Source of the DNA: Intrasporangium calvum
Lineage (GTDB): Bacteria > Actinomycetota > Actinomycetes > Actinomycetales > Dermatophilaceae
Assembly: GCF_028446585.1 (NCBI RefSeq)
Contig: NZ_JAPFQL010000016.1
Location: 1-41,146, forward strand
Direction of reading: 5' to 3'
Length of the DNA stretch: 41,146 nt
In this document: piece after piece, positions 16,490-24,426 of the stretch
Numbering within the stretch: position 1 is the stretch's first letter
How the letters are laid out: each line of letters begins with the position of its first letter
The notes under the pieces: generated by a model
What the model saw: the letters and a program-made list of their open reading frames with translations, nothing else
Told to the model about the DNA's origin: nothing
The model's database searches: none
Made by a program: the position numbers and the translations under genes

Positions 16490-17542
16490 ATGACGCAGGT
16501 CGACGCACACTCCTGGCCTTCGATCTACACCGACCTCATCGCCGGGCACGACCTCGACCGGCCGGCGGTGGAGTGGGCCATGTCGCAGATCATGGACGGC
16601 GAGGCGACACCCGCACAGATCGCCGGTTTCCTGATCGGGCTGCGCGCCAAGGGCGAGAGCGTCGATGAGATGCACGGCCTGGCCGAGGTCATGCTGTCGC
16701 GGGCGCACCGGATCGAGGTCGCGGGCCCCAGCCTGGACATCGTGGGCACCGGCGGAGACCGCGCCCACACGGTGAACATCTCGACGATGTCATCGATCGT
16801 CGCGGCTGCCGCCGGCATCCGCATCGTCAAGCACGGCAACCGGGCGGCCTCGTCGTCGTCCGGTTCGGCCGACGTGCTCGAGGCGCTTGGCATCGACCTG
16901 TCGTTGTCGCCGCAGCGGGTCGTCGAGATCGTGCACGAGGCGGGCATCACCTTCTGTTTCGCGCAGACCTTCCACCCGTCGTTCCGGCACACGGCCGTTC
17001 CGCGACGCGAGCTGGGCATCGGCAGCGCGTTCAACTTCCTCGGCCCGCTGACCAACCCGGCCCAGCCGACGTATGCAGCCATCGGTTGTGCCGATGCGAC
17101 GATGGCGCCCCTGCTGGCCGGCGTGTTCGCGAGCCGCGGCAAGGACGCAGCCGTATTCCGCGGCGACGACGGCCTTGACGAGGTGACGGTCTCGACGACG
17201 ACATCCGTCTGGTGGGTCCGGGCTGGGGAGGTCCGTCGCTGCGTCGTCGACCCGACCCGCATGGGCCTGGAGCTGCACCCGATGGCGGAGCTGCGGGGCG
17301 GAGACGCGGCGCACAACGCCCAGGTCGTCCGCGACATCTTCGCCGGTCAGACCGGGGCGGTGCGAGACGCCGTCCTGCTCAACGCCGGCATCGCGCTCGC
17401 GCTGACCGAGCCCGACTCCGGTGCCGACCAGGCGTCGTTCGACCGGGACCTGAGAGCCGGTATGGACCGGGCCGCGGAGGCGATCGACTCAGGGGCCGCG
17501 ACCCGGGTCATCGAGCGCTGGGTCGAGGCCAGCCGGTCCTGA
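16490..17542 (+). CDS. trpD: Anthranilate phosphoribosyltransferase
   Basis: TrpD joins anthranilate and PRPP to give phosphoribosyl-anthranilate, the second step of tryptophan synthesis. The 350-residue protein shows DIVGTGGDRAHTVNIST near 85-100 (PRPP diphosphate and Mg binding), VKHGNRAASSSSGSADVLEALG near 112-133 (anthranilate and PRPP sites) and GPLTNPAQP near 183. Classical enzymes have GxSGSADVLE there; the extra serines are normal for actinobacteria. ATG at 16490 lies 11 bases after the receiver-like gene, with only a weak purine-rich site. The position matches Rv2192c beside ctaE. Confidence 0.95.
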   Translation: MTQVDAHSWPSIYTDLIAGHDLDRPAVEWAMSQIMDGEATPAQIAGFLIGLRAKGESVDEMHGLAEVMLSRAHRIEVAGPSLDIVGTGGDRAHTVNISTMSSIVAAAAGIRIVKHGNRAASSSSGSADVLEALGIDLSLSPQRVVEIVHEAGITFCFAQTFHPSFRHTAVPRRELGIGSAFNFLGPLTNPAQPTYAAIGCADATMAPLLAGVFASRGKDAAVFRGDDGLDEVTVSTTTSVWWVRAGEVRRCVVDPTRMGLELHPMAELRGGDAAHNAQVVRDIFAGQTGAVRDAVLLNAGIALALTEPDSGADQASFDRDLRAGMDRAAEAIDSGAATRVIERWVEASRS

Positions 17543-17596
17543 CAGAGGACGATTCCACGCGGCCCGGGCGGGCCAACCGGTCCTGACGGAGGGCGA
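17533..17596 (+). repeat. Diverged direct repeat spanning the trpD stop
   Basis: The 20-base segment 17533-17552, containing the trpD stop, recurs at 17577-17596 with two mismatches. It looks like an old 44-base tandem duplication of the gene end. Confidence 0.5.
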
Positions 17597-17613
17597 CCCC
17601 CGCAGGCCGGCGC

Positions 17614-17898
17614 CTACTGACCGTCCAGCCCCAGGCTGAAGGCGGCCTCGAGGTCGTGCGCGGAGTAGGTGCGGAACGCGATGTGCGTGGCCGTGCCGAC
17701 GACGCCCTCCACCTTGCTCAGCCGGTCAGCGATGACGTCGGCCAGCTCCTCATGGGCCCGGACTCGCACCATGGCGATGAGGTCGGCATCCCCGGTGACG
17801 GAGTAGACCTCGGACACGCCGGGGATCTCGGCGATCTCCTCGGCCGCCTCGGGAATGCGGTCGACCTCACAGTTGATCAGGACGATGGCGGTGATCAC
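17614..17898 (-). CDS. Stand-alone Lrp/AsnC ligand-binding (RAM) domain protein
   Basis: The 94-residue protein consists only of the Lrp/AsnC effector domain: AIVLINCEVDRI, PGVSEVYSVTGDADLIAMV (the typical G-x-x-D-x-x turn) and the VEGVVGTATHIAF strand. There is no helix-turn-helix. Such proteins form oligomers and bind amino acids, sometimes modifying full Lrp regulators. The neighbouring trpD makes amino-acid sensing plausible (inference). The GTG at 17898 is supported by a -10 hexamer 6 bases upstream, which overlaps the 3' end of the next gene on this strand. Confidence 0.85.
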   Translation of the reverse strand: MITAIVLINCEVDRIPEAAEEIAEIPGVSEVYSVTGDADLIAMVRVRAHEELADVIADRLSKVEGVVGTATHIAFRTYSAHDLEAAFSLGLDGQ

Positions 17899-17904
17899 GG
17901 GTCA

Positions 17905-17910
17905 ACCCTA
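17905..17910 (-). promoter_or_regulatory. -10 element for a leaderless Lrp-domain transcript
   Basis: TAGGGT on the minus strand lies 6 bases before the GTG at 17898. Confidence 0.45.
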
Positions 17911-19671
17911 TCCCGCGCGACGATGGCGGTCGCGTCCCCTGCCGCGGGAAGCCTCGAGGCCGGCGTCGCGGTCGAAGCCGACCACCTCGTGGGCAGCCGC
18001 AACAGCCGGCTCGAGCTCGTGGCGCAGCGCTCCTGCACCACCAACCGGGCAGGTCCAGGACCCGTCCAGCTCCACGATGCGCACGCCAGGCGCCTCCAAC
18101 CAGCGCAGGAGCAGCTCGGTCTCCTCCACGAGTGCGGCCGCTGAGCCTGGGGCCGGCGGTGGAACCACCTCGGCGGTGACCTGCAGGAGCCGCACGTGCA
18201 CCATCGGGTCGGCGCCACGCGGACTGACCACCGTGCCGGCGAGCCGCCCGTGCCGGATGCAGACGATCTCCCACCCTCCGGCATCGCCCCGGCGGGCGGC
18301 CACCACCTCGCGTGCCCGGGTCACCGGGGCGAGCCGCTGCGACCGGGCGGCCCCCCGCACCAGGTGCAGGAACCGGTCTCGGATCCGGGCGGCGTCCTCG
18401 AAGCGCTCCTGAGCGGCCAGCTCGTCCAGCCGGGCCCGGAGCCGGTCCCCTCCGGAGCGCGCGTCGCCCGCGAACAGTGCCGCACAGTCGGCCACGACGT
18501 GCGCGTAGTCGTCATGGGACTGCGACCCGGTGCAGGGTGAACCGCATCGTCCGAGCTCGGCCAGCGCGCAGGCCGTCTCCTTGCCGGTGATGCGCTGGGT
18601 GCACTGGCGCAGCGGAACGATCTCGTGCACGGCATCGATCGCGGCCTGGGCCTGCATCCGCGACCGGAAGGGGCCGATGTAGTGGGCGCGGTCCTCCCGG
18701 ACCTGCCGCACGATGGACAGGCGCGGGAAGCGCTCGTTGGTCAGCTTCACCCACAGGTGTCGCCGAGCGTTCTTGGACCGGCGGTTGAAACGGGGCTTGT
18801 GCTCGTCGATGAGCCGGAGCTCGCGGACCTGGGCCTCGAGCGGTGTCTGGCAGACCACCGGAGTGACGGCGTGCGCCAGCCGGACCATGTCGGCCATCCG
18901 GCTGCGTTGCTCGGACGCAGTGAAGTAGGTGCGCACCCGGGACCGGATGTCACGGCTGGTGCCGACGTAGAGAACCCGGCTGTCAGCGTCCTTGAAGAGG
19001 TAGACACCCGGCGCATGGGGCAGGCTGTCGGCGAGGAAGCGCTTGCGCCGCTGGGCGGGCGAGACCCGGGAGGTGTAGCTGGCCAGCTCCTCGAGCGTGT
19101 GCACCCCGAGACTGCCCACTCGCTCGATCAGCCCGTGGAGCACGTCGACCGTGGCACGCGCATCGTGCAGGGCCCGGTGGTCCGGAGTGGTCCCGGAGGC
19201 GAAGACACGCGCGAGTGACGACAGCTTGTGGTTGGGTGCCTCGTCCCGAGTCACCAGATGGCGGGCCAGGGTCAGGGTGTCCAGCACGTCGAAGTCGGGC
19301 CAGGGCGTGCCGGTCCGCACGGCTGCGGCCTTGAGGAAGCTGATGTCGAAGCCGGCGTTGTGCGCCACCAGGACGCTCCCGGCCGCGAACTCGAGGAAGG
19401 CGGGGAAGGCCGACTCGATCCGGGGCGCCTCGGCGACCATGGCGTCGGTGATCCCCGTGAGCACGGAGATGAAGGCGGGGATGGGCTCGGCCGGGTTGAC
19501 GAGGGTCTGGAACTCGCCCAGGACGACGCCCGCGCGCACCTTGACGGCTCCGATCTCGGTGATGCCACACTGCGCGGGGCTGCCGCCGGTCGACTCGAGG
19601 TCGACGACGACGAAGGTGACGTCGGCGAGGCGGGTGCCGAGGTCGTCGAACGTCGCCTGGATCGCCTGCAT
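17908..19671 (-). CDS. DEDD 3'-5' exonuclease fused to a GIY-YIG (UvrC/Cho-like) domain
   Basis: The 587-residue protein joins two nuclease modules. Residues 15-180 form a DnaQ-type exonuclease with VDLESTGG (D24, E26), a VAHNAGFDISFL block and an HRALHDARATVDVL block supplying the later metal ligands. Residues about 215-300 carry a GIY-YIG domain (PGVYLFKDADSRVLYVG, then RSRVRTYF) like the UvrC N-terminus and Cho, followed by UvrC-like segments. There is no C-terminal RNase H-like or HhH part, so it is not UvrC itself. It resembles Rv2191 in architecture and position. The ATG at 19671 follows a -10 hexamer by 6 bases. It probably acts in DNA repair; substrates are not known to me. Confidence 0.88.
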   Translation of the reverse strand: MQAIQATFDDLGTRLADVTFVVVDLESTGGSPAQCGITEIGAVKVRAGVVLGEFQTLVNPAEPIPAFISVLTGITDAMVAEAPRIESAFPAFLEFAAGSVLVAHNAGFDISFLKAAAVRTGTPWPDFDVLDTLTLARHLVTRDEAPNHKLSSLARVFASGTTPDHRALHDARATVDVLHGLIERVGSLGVHTLEELASYTSRVSPAQRRKRFLADSLPHAPGVYLFKDADSRVLYVGTSRDIRSRVRTYFTASEQRSRMADMVRLAHAVTPVVCQTPLEAQVRELRLIDEHKPRFNRRSKNARRHLWVKLTNERFPRLSIVRQVREDRAHYIGPFRSRMQAQAAIDAVHEIVPLRQCTQRITGKETACALAELGRCGSPCTGSQSHDDYAHVVADCAALFAGDARSGGDRLRARLDELAAQERFEDAARIRDRFLHLVRGAARSQRLAPVTRAREVVAARRGDAGGWEIVCIRHGRLAGTVVSPRGADPMVHVRLLQVTAEVVPPPAPGSAAALVEETELLLRWLEAPGVRIVELDGSWTCPVGGAGALRHELEPAVAAAHEVVGFDRDAGLEASRGRGRDRHRRAG

Positions 19672-19677
19672 GGGTTG

Positions 19678-19683
19678 ACCGTA
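19678..19683 (-). promoter_or_regulatory. -10 element for a leaderless exonuclease/GIY-YIG transcript
   Basis: TACGGT on the minus strand lies 6 bases before the ATG at 19671. Its first four bases belong to the adjoining copy of the dispersed motif, so motif and promoter share bases here. Confidence 0.5.
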
Positions 19684-19693
19684 TGCCGCTGGG
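19680..19693 (-). repeat. Dispersed 14-bp motif, exact copy
   Basis: Exact copy of CCCAGCGGCATACG on the minus strand, overlapping the likely -10 region of the exonuclease/GIY-YIG gene. Confidence 0.75.
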
Positions 19694-19831
19694 CTGACAC
19701 TGCCTCGGAGGCGCGGCGAGGGGTGGGTGGCCTCCTCGCTTCGGCCGTGCAGCGTCCGTGGCCGAGCGCTGTCAGTGGTGGCCCTTAGCGTCTTCCACGA
19801 CAGTTCGCAACGACGAAGAAGGGTGGAGCCG

Positions 19832-20095
19832 ATGATGCTCGTCGACTGCCAGACCTGCCCCGTCAGGGACGTCCACTGCGCCGACTGCATGGTGACGGCC
19901 CTGACAGCCATCCCCGTCGGTGCGCCCGGCGCCGAACCGGACCGATCCCTGGGTCTCCCGCTCGACCGTGCGGAGCGCCGCGCGGTCTCCGTGCTGATCG
20001 CCGCCGGGTTGGTCACGCCCGAGACAGCCAATGCCGCCAGGGCGCTGCCCGACGGCGAGTCGACGCCGCTGCGCCTCGGGAGGGCCGCCGTCTGA
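19832..20095 (+). CDS. Small protein with a C-x2-C-x5-C-x2-C motif (87 aa)
   Basis: I do not know a function. The N-terminus has four cysteines spaced C-x2-C-x5-C-x2-C within residues 6-18 (CQTCPV...HCADC), as in zinc knuckles or Fe-S proteins. A soluble segment of about 65 residues follows, with one helix-like stretch (LDRAERRAVSVLIAAGLV). Two consecutive ATGs at 19832 and 19835 both suit the GGTGGAG site; 19835 has the better spacing. It is divergent from the exonuclease/GIY-YIG gene and 28 bases ahead of the lipoprotein. Similar small Cys proteins near this locus seem common in actinobacteria (recollection). Confidence 0.7.
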   Translation: MMLVDCQTCPVRDVHCADCMVTALTAIPVGAPGAEPDRSLGLPLDRAERRAVSVLIAAGLVTPETANAARALPDGESTPLRLGRAAV

Positions 20096-20123
20096 CGATG
20101 GCCGGCCGTGCCACCATGACCTG

Positions 20124-21452
20124 ATGGGACGCCGACCGCTCGCCGCGATCGCGGCAGTGGTGGCCCTGAGCCTGACGAGTGCCTGCTCGGGCACCGGGGT
20201 GGAGTCGTTCGGCGCGCCCAGCGGCGGGAGGACGGACTCCACCGCCGTGACGACTGGAGCGGCCCTGGTTGACGCCGCGGCCTGGCACGGCCCTCGGCGT
20301 GACGCTGCCGAGGCGCTGGTGCGGGCCAGGGTCGATGCCATCACGGCCGGCGACGAGGCGGCGTGGCTGAAGGGGGTCACCGATCCTGCCCTGCGCGCAC
20401 ACCAGGCGCGGATCTTCGAGGCCATGCGGGCGATGGGCGTCGCTAACGTGGTCCTGACATCGATCGAGGAGACCGTGTCTCCCGCGGCCGTGCCGGCCGA
20501 CCTGCCGACCAGCTGGACGACGCGCGCACGCCTCGAGTACCGCCTGCGTGGCTTCGACGACAGCTCCCGATCCTTTGCCCTGGACCTCACCTTCCAGGCG
20601 GCGCCCGCCCGTCCTGCCGGCGCCGCGGTCATGAGGTCACGGCCGGCCGATCGCCCCCAGCCCTGGGACCTGCCCGGCCTGGTGGTCCGACGCCGGCCGG
20701 GTGCCCTCGTGCTGGCGGCCGGCGGCCCGGCCGTCGCCGACGAGCTCGTCCGGCGCGCGACGAAGGCGGCTCGTCGCGTCTCGGACGTGCTCGGGTCGGC
20801 GGCCCCGGCGGTCTGGGTCGCTCCGGCGACCCCTGCCGAGGCGGCCCGGCTGCTCGGTCGCGAGGACGCCGACCTCGACGGCGTCGCGGCGGTGATCGAC
20901 GGCCCGATCGGCGGGGGACGCCCCGCCGTCGCAGATCGCATCATCGTCGTCCCGACGGCGTGGTCCGCGCTGACCGGAGAGGGCCGGGAGGTCGTCATGG
21001 CGCACGAGCTGACCCATGCCACGACGCGCCGCTCCTCGGTCCGCCAACCCCCGCTGTGGCTGTCGGAAGGGCTCGCCGAGTTCGTTGCCTACCGCGACGT
21101 GCGACTCGACGAGGCCGACCTGGTGCGGTCCACCATCCGGCGCCTGCGCACCAGCGGCCTGCCTTCGAGCCCACCGGACTCGGCCGACTTCGAGGGCAGC
21201 GCCGAGGAGCGGGCCGTGGCGTATGGTCTCTCCCTGCTCCTCGCGAGGACGATCGCCGAGCGCCACGGCTCTGCTGGTCTGCTGCGACTGTTCGGCGCGG
21301 TCAACGAGGACGGCACCGTGCCACCGACCGTTGCCGGCGACCCCGAGGTGCTGACGAGCCACTACCTGCGGACGCTGCTGGGCACCGACCTGGCCGAGGT
21401 GGTGGCGGCCTGGAGACACCGCCTCTCGCGACTGTCGGAGGGGAACGACTGA
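20124..21452 (+). CDS. Lipoprotein with a gluzincin-type metallopeptidase domain
   Basis: The N-terminal MGRRPLAAIAAVVALSLTSAC is a lipoprotein signal with C21 as the lipidated residue. Residues about 45-190 form a domain of unknown type. From about 200 a peptidase-like domain contains HELTH (H294, E295, H298) and WLSEGLAEF with E315 as the third zinc ligand, the HExxH+E gluzincin pattern. It is therefore probably an extracytoplasmic, membrane-anchored zinc peptidase. The ATG at 20124 puts the signal peptide at the start; an upstream in-frame start would add 31 residues with no signal. It ends inside a strong hairpin terminator. Confidence 0.85.
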   Translation: MGRRPLAAIAAVVALSLTSACSGTGVESFGAPSGGRTDSTAVTTGAALVDAAAWHGPRRDAAEALVRARVDAITAGDEAAWLKGVTDPALRAHQARIFEAMRAMGVANVVLTSIEETVSPAAVPADLPTSWTTRARLEYRLRGFDDSSRSFALDLTFQAAPARPAGAAVMRSRPADRPQPWDLPGLVVRRRPGALVLAAGGPAVADELVRRATKAARRVSDVLGSAAPAVWVAPATPAEAARLLGREDADLDGVAAVIDGPIGGGRPAVADRIIVVPTAWSALTGEGREVVMAHELTHATTRRSSVRQPPLWLSEGLAEFVAYRDVRLDEADLVRSTIRRLRTSGLPSSPPDSADFEGSAEERAVAYGLSLLLARTIAERHGSAGLLRLFGAVNEDGTVPPTVAGDPEVLTSHYLRTLLGTDLAEVVAAWRHRLSRLSEGND

Positions 21453-21481
21453 CGGCCGGGACCTCGCAGGTCCCGGCCGTC
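21451..21481. terminator. Bidirectional terminator between the lipoprotein and fadD genes
   Basis: A perfect 14-bp stem (21451-21464 with 21468-21481) has a CGC loop. It overlaps the lipoprotein stop codon and lies 33 bases beyond the convergent ligase gene. Confidence 0.88.
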
Positions 21482-21514
21482 ACGCTGCCGTCTCACCTGC
21501 AGCGGAGTCGTCGG

Positions 21515-23305
21515 TCAGGAGTAGAGCTTCTCCACCTCGTCGGCGAAGTCCTTCATGACGACGTTGCGCTTCATCTTCAGCGAGGGGGTCAGGTAGCCGT
21601 TCGCCTCGGTGAAGTCACCTGGCAGCACCGTGAACTTCCGGATCGACTCCGCCTTGCTCACCGCCTCGTTGGCTCGGTCGACGGCGTGCTGGAGCACTTC
21701 CAGGACCTTGGGGTGCGTGCGGGCGTCCTCGAGTGAGACGTTCTCCAGGCCGTGCGTCGCCGCCCAGAGCGGCCACATCTCCGCATCGAGGGTGACCAGC
21801 GCGCCGATGAATGGCTTCTGATCACCGACGACGATGCACTGGGAGACCAACGGGTGGGACCGCAGCCGGTCCTCGAGGACCGCGGGGGCGACGTTCTTGC
21901 CCCCGGCCGTCACGAGGATCTCCTTCTTGCGACCCGTGATGCGAAGGTAGCCGTCGTCGTCCAGGTCGCCCAGGTCGCCGGTGTGGAACCACCCGTCGCG
22001 GATCGCCTCGGACGTGGCCGACTCGTTGGCGTGGTAGGCGTTGAACACGCCGACCCCCTTGACGAGGATCTCGCCGTCGTCGGCGATCCGCACCGAGGTG
22101 CCGGGCAGTGGGGGGCCGACCGTGCCGATCTTCACCTTGTCGGGAATGTTGACGGCGACGGGCGCCGTCGTCTCCGTCAGCCCGTAGCCCTCGAGGATGT
22201 TGACCCCGATGCCGCGGAAGAAGTGGCCCAGGCGTGCCCCCAGCGGAGCGCCGCCGGAGACGGCGTAGCGCACCTGGCCGCCCATCGCGGCACGCAGCTT
22301 GCCGTAGACGAGCTTGTCGAAGAGCGCGTGCTGGAGGCGCAACCCGAGGCCTGGGTGGCCGTGGTCGAGGGCTTCGCTGTAGGCGATCGCCACCGTCGCG
22401 GCGCGGTGGAAGATCTTGTCCTTGCCGCCGGCGGCCGCCTTGGCCTCCGCGGAGTTGAAGATCTTCTCGAAGACCCGGGGCACGGCGAGCACGAACGTCG
22501 GCCGGAAGCTGCCGAAGTCGTCGAGCAGCTCCTTGATGTCAGGGGCATGGCCGGTCCGCACTGACGCGGCGACGCACAGCACCTCGACGAAGCGCGCGAA
22601 GACATGGGCCAGGGGAAGGAAGAGCAGCGTCGCCGCGCCGGGGGTCAGGACCACCGCCCCGAGCTTCTCGATGGCGTTCTCGGTGAGGTCGAGGAAGTTG
22701 CCGTGGGTCAGCTGGACGCCCTTTGGGCGCCCGGTGGTCCCCGACGTGTAGATGATCGTGGCGACCGAGGTCCGGTCGAGGCCGGCCGTCGCGCCCTCGA
22801 GGGCCGCATCGGAGACGTCCTGCCCGACGGCCTTGAGGCGGTCGAGACCACCGTCGTCGATGGTGAAGACATCCTCGACGCCGGGCACCCGGTCGCGGAC
22901 CTCCTCGAGGGTCTCGCGGTGGCGCGGCGACTCGACGACCACGATGCGGGCCGCGGAGTCGAAGAGGATCCACTCGACCTGCTCGGGCGACGACGTCTCG
23001 TAGATCGGGACGACGACGGCCCCGGCGGTCCACGCCGCGAAGTCGACGAGGGTCCACTCGTACCGGGTCCGGCACATCAGTGCGATCCGGTCCCCGGGCT
23101 GGATGCCGGAGGCCACGAAGCCCTTGGCCACTGCCGTCACCTCGGCCGAGAAGTCGGCCCACGTCACGTGGGTCCACTGGCCCCCGGGCCCCTTCCTGGA
23201 GAAGGCGTGGTCCGTCGGGGAGGCGGCGGCGTTGCGCCGGGGCAGCACCGCGAGCGTTCCCTCCGTCGTCGTCGGCGCGAGGGGGGCGACGTCCTTGGCC
23301 TTCAC
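21515..23305 (-). CDS. fadD15: Long-chain fatty-acid-CoA ligase (FadD15-like)
   Basis: This enzyme activates fatty acids with ATP and CoA for degradation or lipid synthesis. The 596-residue protein has the ANL-superfamily motifs: the P-loop YTSGTTGRPKG, GYGLTET near the middle, the HTGDLGDLDDDGYLRITGR hinge region, and KEILVTAGGKNVAP before the C-terminal domain. The catalytic lysine near the end lies in NGYLTPSLKMKR. The GTG at 23305 has a GGAGG ribosome site and gives a length close to M. tuberculosis FadD15 (Rv2187), which holds the same relative position. Chain-length preference cannot be read from the sequence. Confidence 0.9.
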   Translation of the reverse strand: MKAKDVAPLAPTTTEGTLAVLPRRNAAASPTDHAFSRKGPGGQWTHVTWADFSAEVTAVAKGFVASGIQPGDRIALMCRTRYEWTLVDFAAWTAGAVVVPIYETSSPEQVEWILFDSAARIVVVESPRHRETLEEVRDRVPGVEDVFTIDDGGLDRLKAVGQDVSDAALEGATAGLDRTSVATIIYTSGTTGRPKGVQLTHGNFLDLTENAIEKLGAVVLTPGAATLLFLPLAHVFARFVEVLCVAASVRTGHAPDIKELLDDFGSFRPTFVLAVPRVFEKIFNSAEAKAAAGGKDKIFHRAATVAIAYSEALDHGHPGLGLRLQHALFDKLVYGKLRAAMGGQVRYAVSGGAPLGARLGHFFRGIGVNILEGYGLTETTAPVAVNIPDKVKIGTVGPPLPGTSVRIADDGEILVKGVGVFNAYHANESATSEAIRDGWFHTGDLGDLDDDGYLRITGRKKEILVTAGGKNVAPAVLEDRLRSHPLVSQCIVVGDQKPFIGALVTLDAEMWPLWAATHGLENVSLEDARTHPKVLEVLQHAVDRANEAVSKAESIRKFTVLPGDFTEANGYLTPSLKMKRNVVMKDFADEVEKLYS

Positions 23306-23555
23306 AGTTGCTCCTCCACGGTGGCTCCTCGATGGTCGGATGTTGCGGGAACGATACCGGCGGGTAATGGCCTCAGGGCGCCGCGCGGACGCGACCTGGA
23401 ACACATCGCCGCCCCACCTGGTCGGCTGGCTTCGGCTCGACCGTACCGGCTCCATCTTCCACCCGTGGCGCAAGCGTGACCGCTCGAGGGTGGTGGGTGT
23501 CGCATCGCCGGCTGCGACAAGTGCCCGCCAACGGGGCCCCGCGCCGGCGACGCGA

Positions 23556-23561
23556 TAGCCT
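23556..23561 (+). promoter_or_regulatory. -10 element for a leaderless SRPBCC transcript
   Basis: TAGCCT ends 7 bases before the ATG at 23569. Confidence 0.45.
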
Positions 23562-23568
23562 TCGGCGC

Positions 23569-24012
23569 ATGGCCGAACGCACGGAGTCCTCCATCGTCAT
23601 CGATGCCACGCCAGGCGAGGTCCTCGACGTGATCGCGGACTTCGAGGCCTACCCGGAGTGGGCCGGCGAGGTGAAGCACGTCACCATCCTCGCCGAGGAG
23701 GGGGACGGGTGGGCCGACCAGGTGGAGTTCACCCTGGACGCCGGGGCCATCAAGGACACCTACGTGCTCGACTACGAGTGGGACATCGACGAGGACGGCA
23801 CGGGCGTGCTCTCCTGGAGCCTCGTCCGGGCCTCGGTGCTCAAGGCGATGAACGGCTCCTACACGCTCGAGGACGTCGGGGGGCGCACCAAGGTCACCTA
23901 CCGCCTCACGGTCGACGTCAAGGTGCCGATGATCGGCCTGCTGAAGCGCAAGGCCGAGAAGGTCATCGTGGACACGGCGCTCAAGGAGCTCAAGAAGCGC
24001 GCCGAGGCGTGA
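23569..24012 (+). CDS. SRPBCC (START/polyketide cyclase-like) protein
   Basis: The 147-residue single-domain protein has the helix-grip fold used to bind hydrophobic ligands. It begins with the typical SSIVIDATPGEVLDVIADFEAYPEWAGEV pattern of the family, then repeated beta strands, and ends with a long amphipathic helix (ALKELKKRAEA). No catalytic residues can be assigned. It corresponds in size and place to Rv2185c. It heads a rightward run with an unknown Cys protein, ROK glucokinase and an EEP-family enzyme. The neighbouring acyl-CoA ligase and the acyltransferase downstream suggest a lipid-related ligand (inference). Confidence 0.85.
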   Translation: MAERTESSIVIDATPGEVLDVIADFEAYPEWAGEVKHVTILAEEGDGWADQVEFTLDAGAIKDTYVLDYEWDIDEDGTGVLSWSLVRASVLKAMNGSYTLEDVGGRTKVTYRLTVDVKVPMIGLLKRKAEKVIVDTALKELKKRAEA

Positions 24013-24015
24013 CGC

Positions 24016-24426
24016 GTGGCTGACAGGGCAGGTGACGCTGCAGCTGCGTCGGTCGGCACGGTGGCGGACGAGGCCGCCCTTCTCGTGGACCTCCTTGCCT
24101 CGCGTGGCTGGAGTGGTTTCACATCGGCCGGAGCCACTGCGCCGGACCCGGCTGAAGGTTCCCCCCCGGGTTCGGGGTCGCCCTCGGCTCCCCGAGGCGC
24201 CGGCTGCACGTGCGCGGGAGCGGCCCCGGCGGCCTGCCGGCTCTGTCCGGTGTGCCAGCTGATCGCCTTCGTCCAGCAGATCAGCCCAGAGACCCTGGAC
24301 CGCGTCGCCGAGGTGGTCGAGCTCGCTGCGACCGGTCTGCGGGACCTCGCCCAGTCCCAACGCGACCGGGCACCGGCAAGCGGGGACGAAGCGGCCCCGC
24401 CGCCCGGGGGTGGCGAGAGGTCATGA
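24016..24426 (+). CDS. Conserved hypothetical protein with CRLCPVCQ motif (136 aa)
   Basis: I do not know a function. A short helical N-terminus (ADEAALLVDLLASRGW) is followed by a Pro/Gly/Ser-rich linker, then a cysteine cluster (CTCAG...CRLCPVCQLIAF) and a helix (PETLDRVAEVVELAATGLRDLA). The cluster of five cysteines between about residues 64 and 80 could bind zinc or an Fe-S centre. GTG start at 24016, 3 bases after the SRPBCC stop; its own stop overlaps the glucokinase ATG (ATGA). Similar C-x-x-C-P-x-C proteins next to ROK kinases occur in other actinobacteria (recollection). Confidence 0.75.
   Translation: MADRAGDAAAASVGTVADEAALLVDLLASRGWSGFTSAGATAPDPAEGSPPGSGSPSAPRGAGCTCAGAAPAACRLCPVCQLIAFVQQISPETLDRVAEVVELAATGLRDLAQSQRDRAPASGDEAAPPPGGGERS

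Noticed and set aside
17070-17077. An additional copy of the dispersed motif in trpD
   Set aside because: Only GTATGC and a nearby CCCAGC are shared, in the wrong arrangement.
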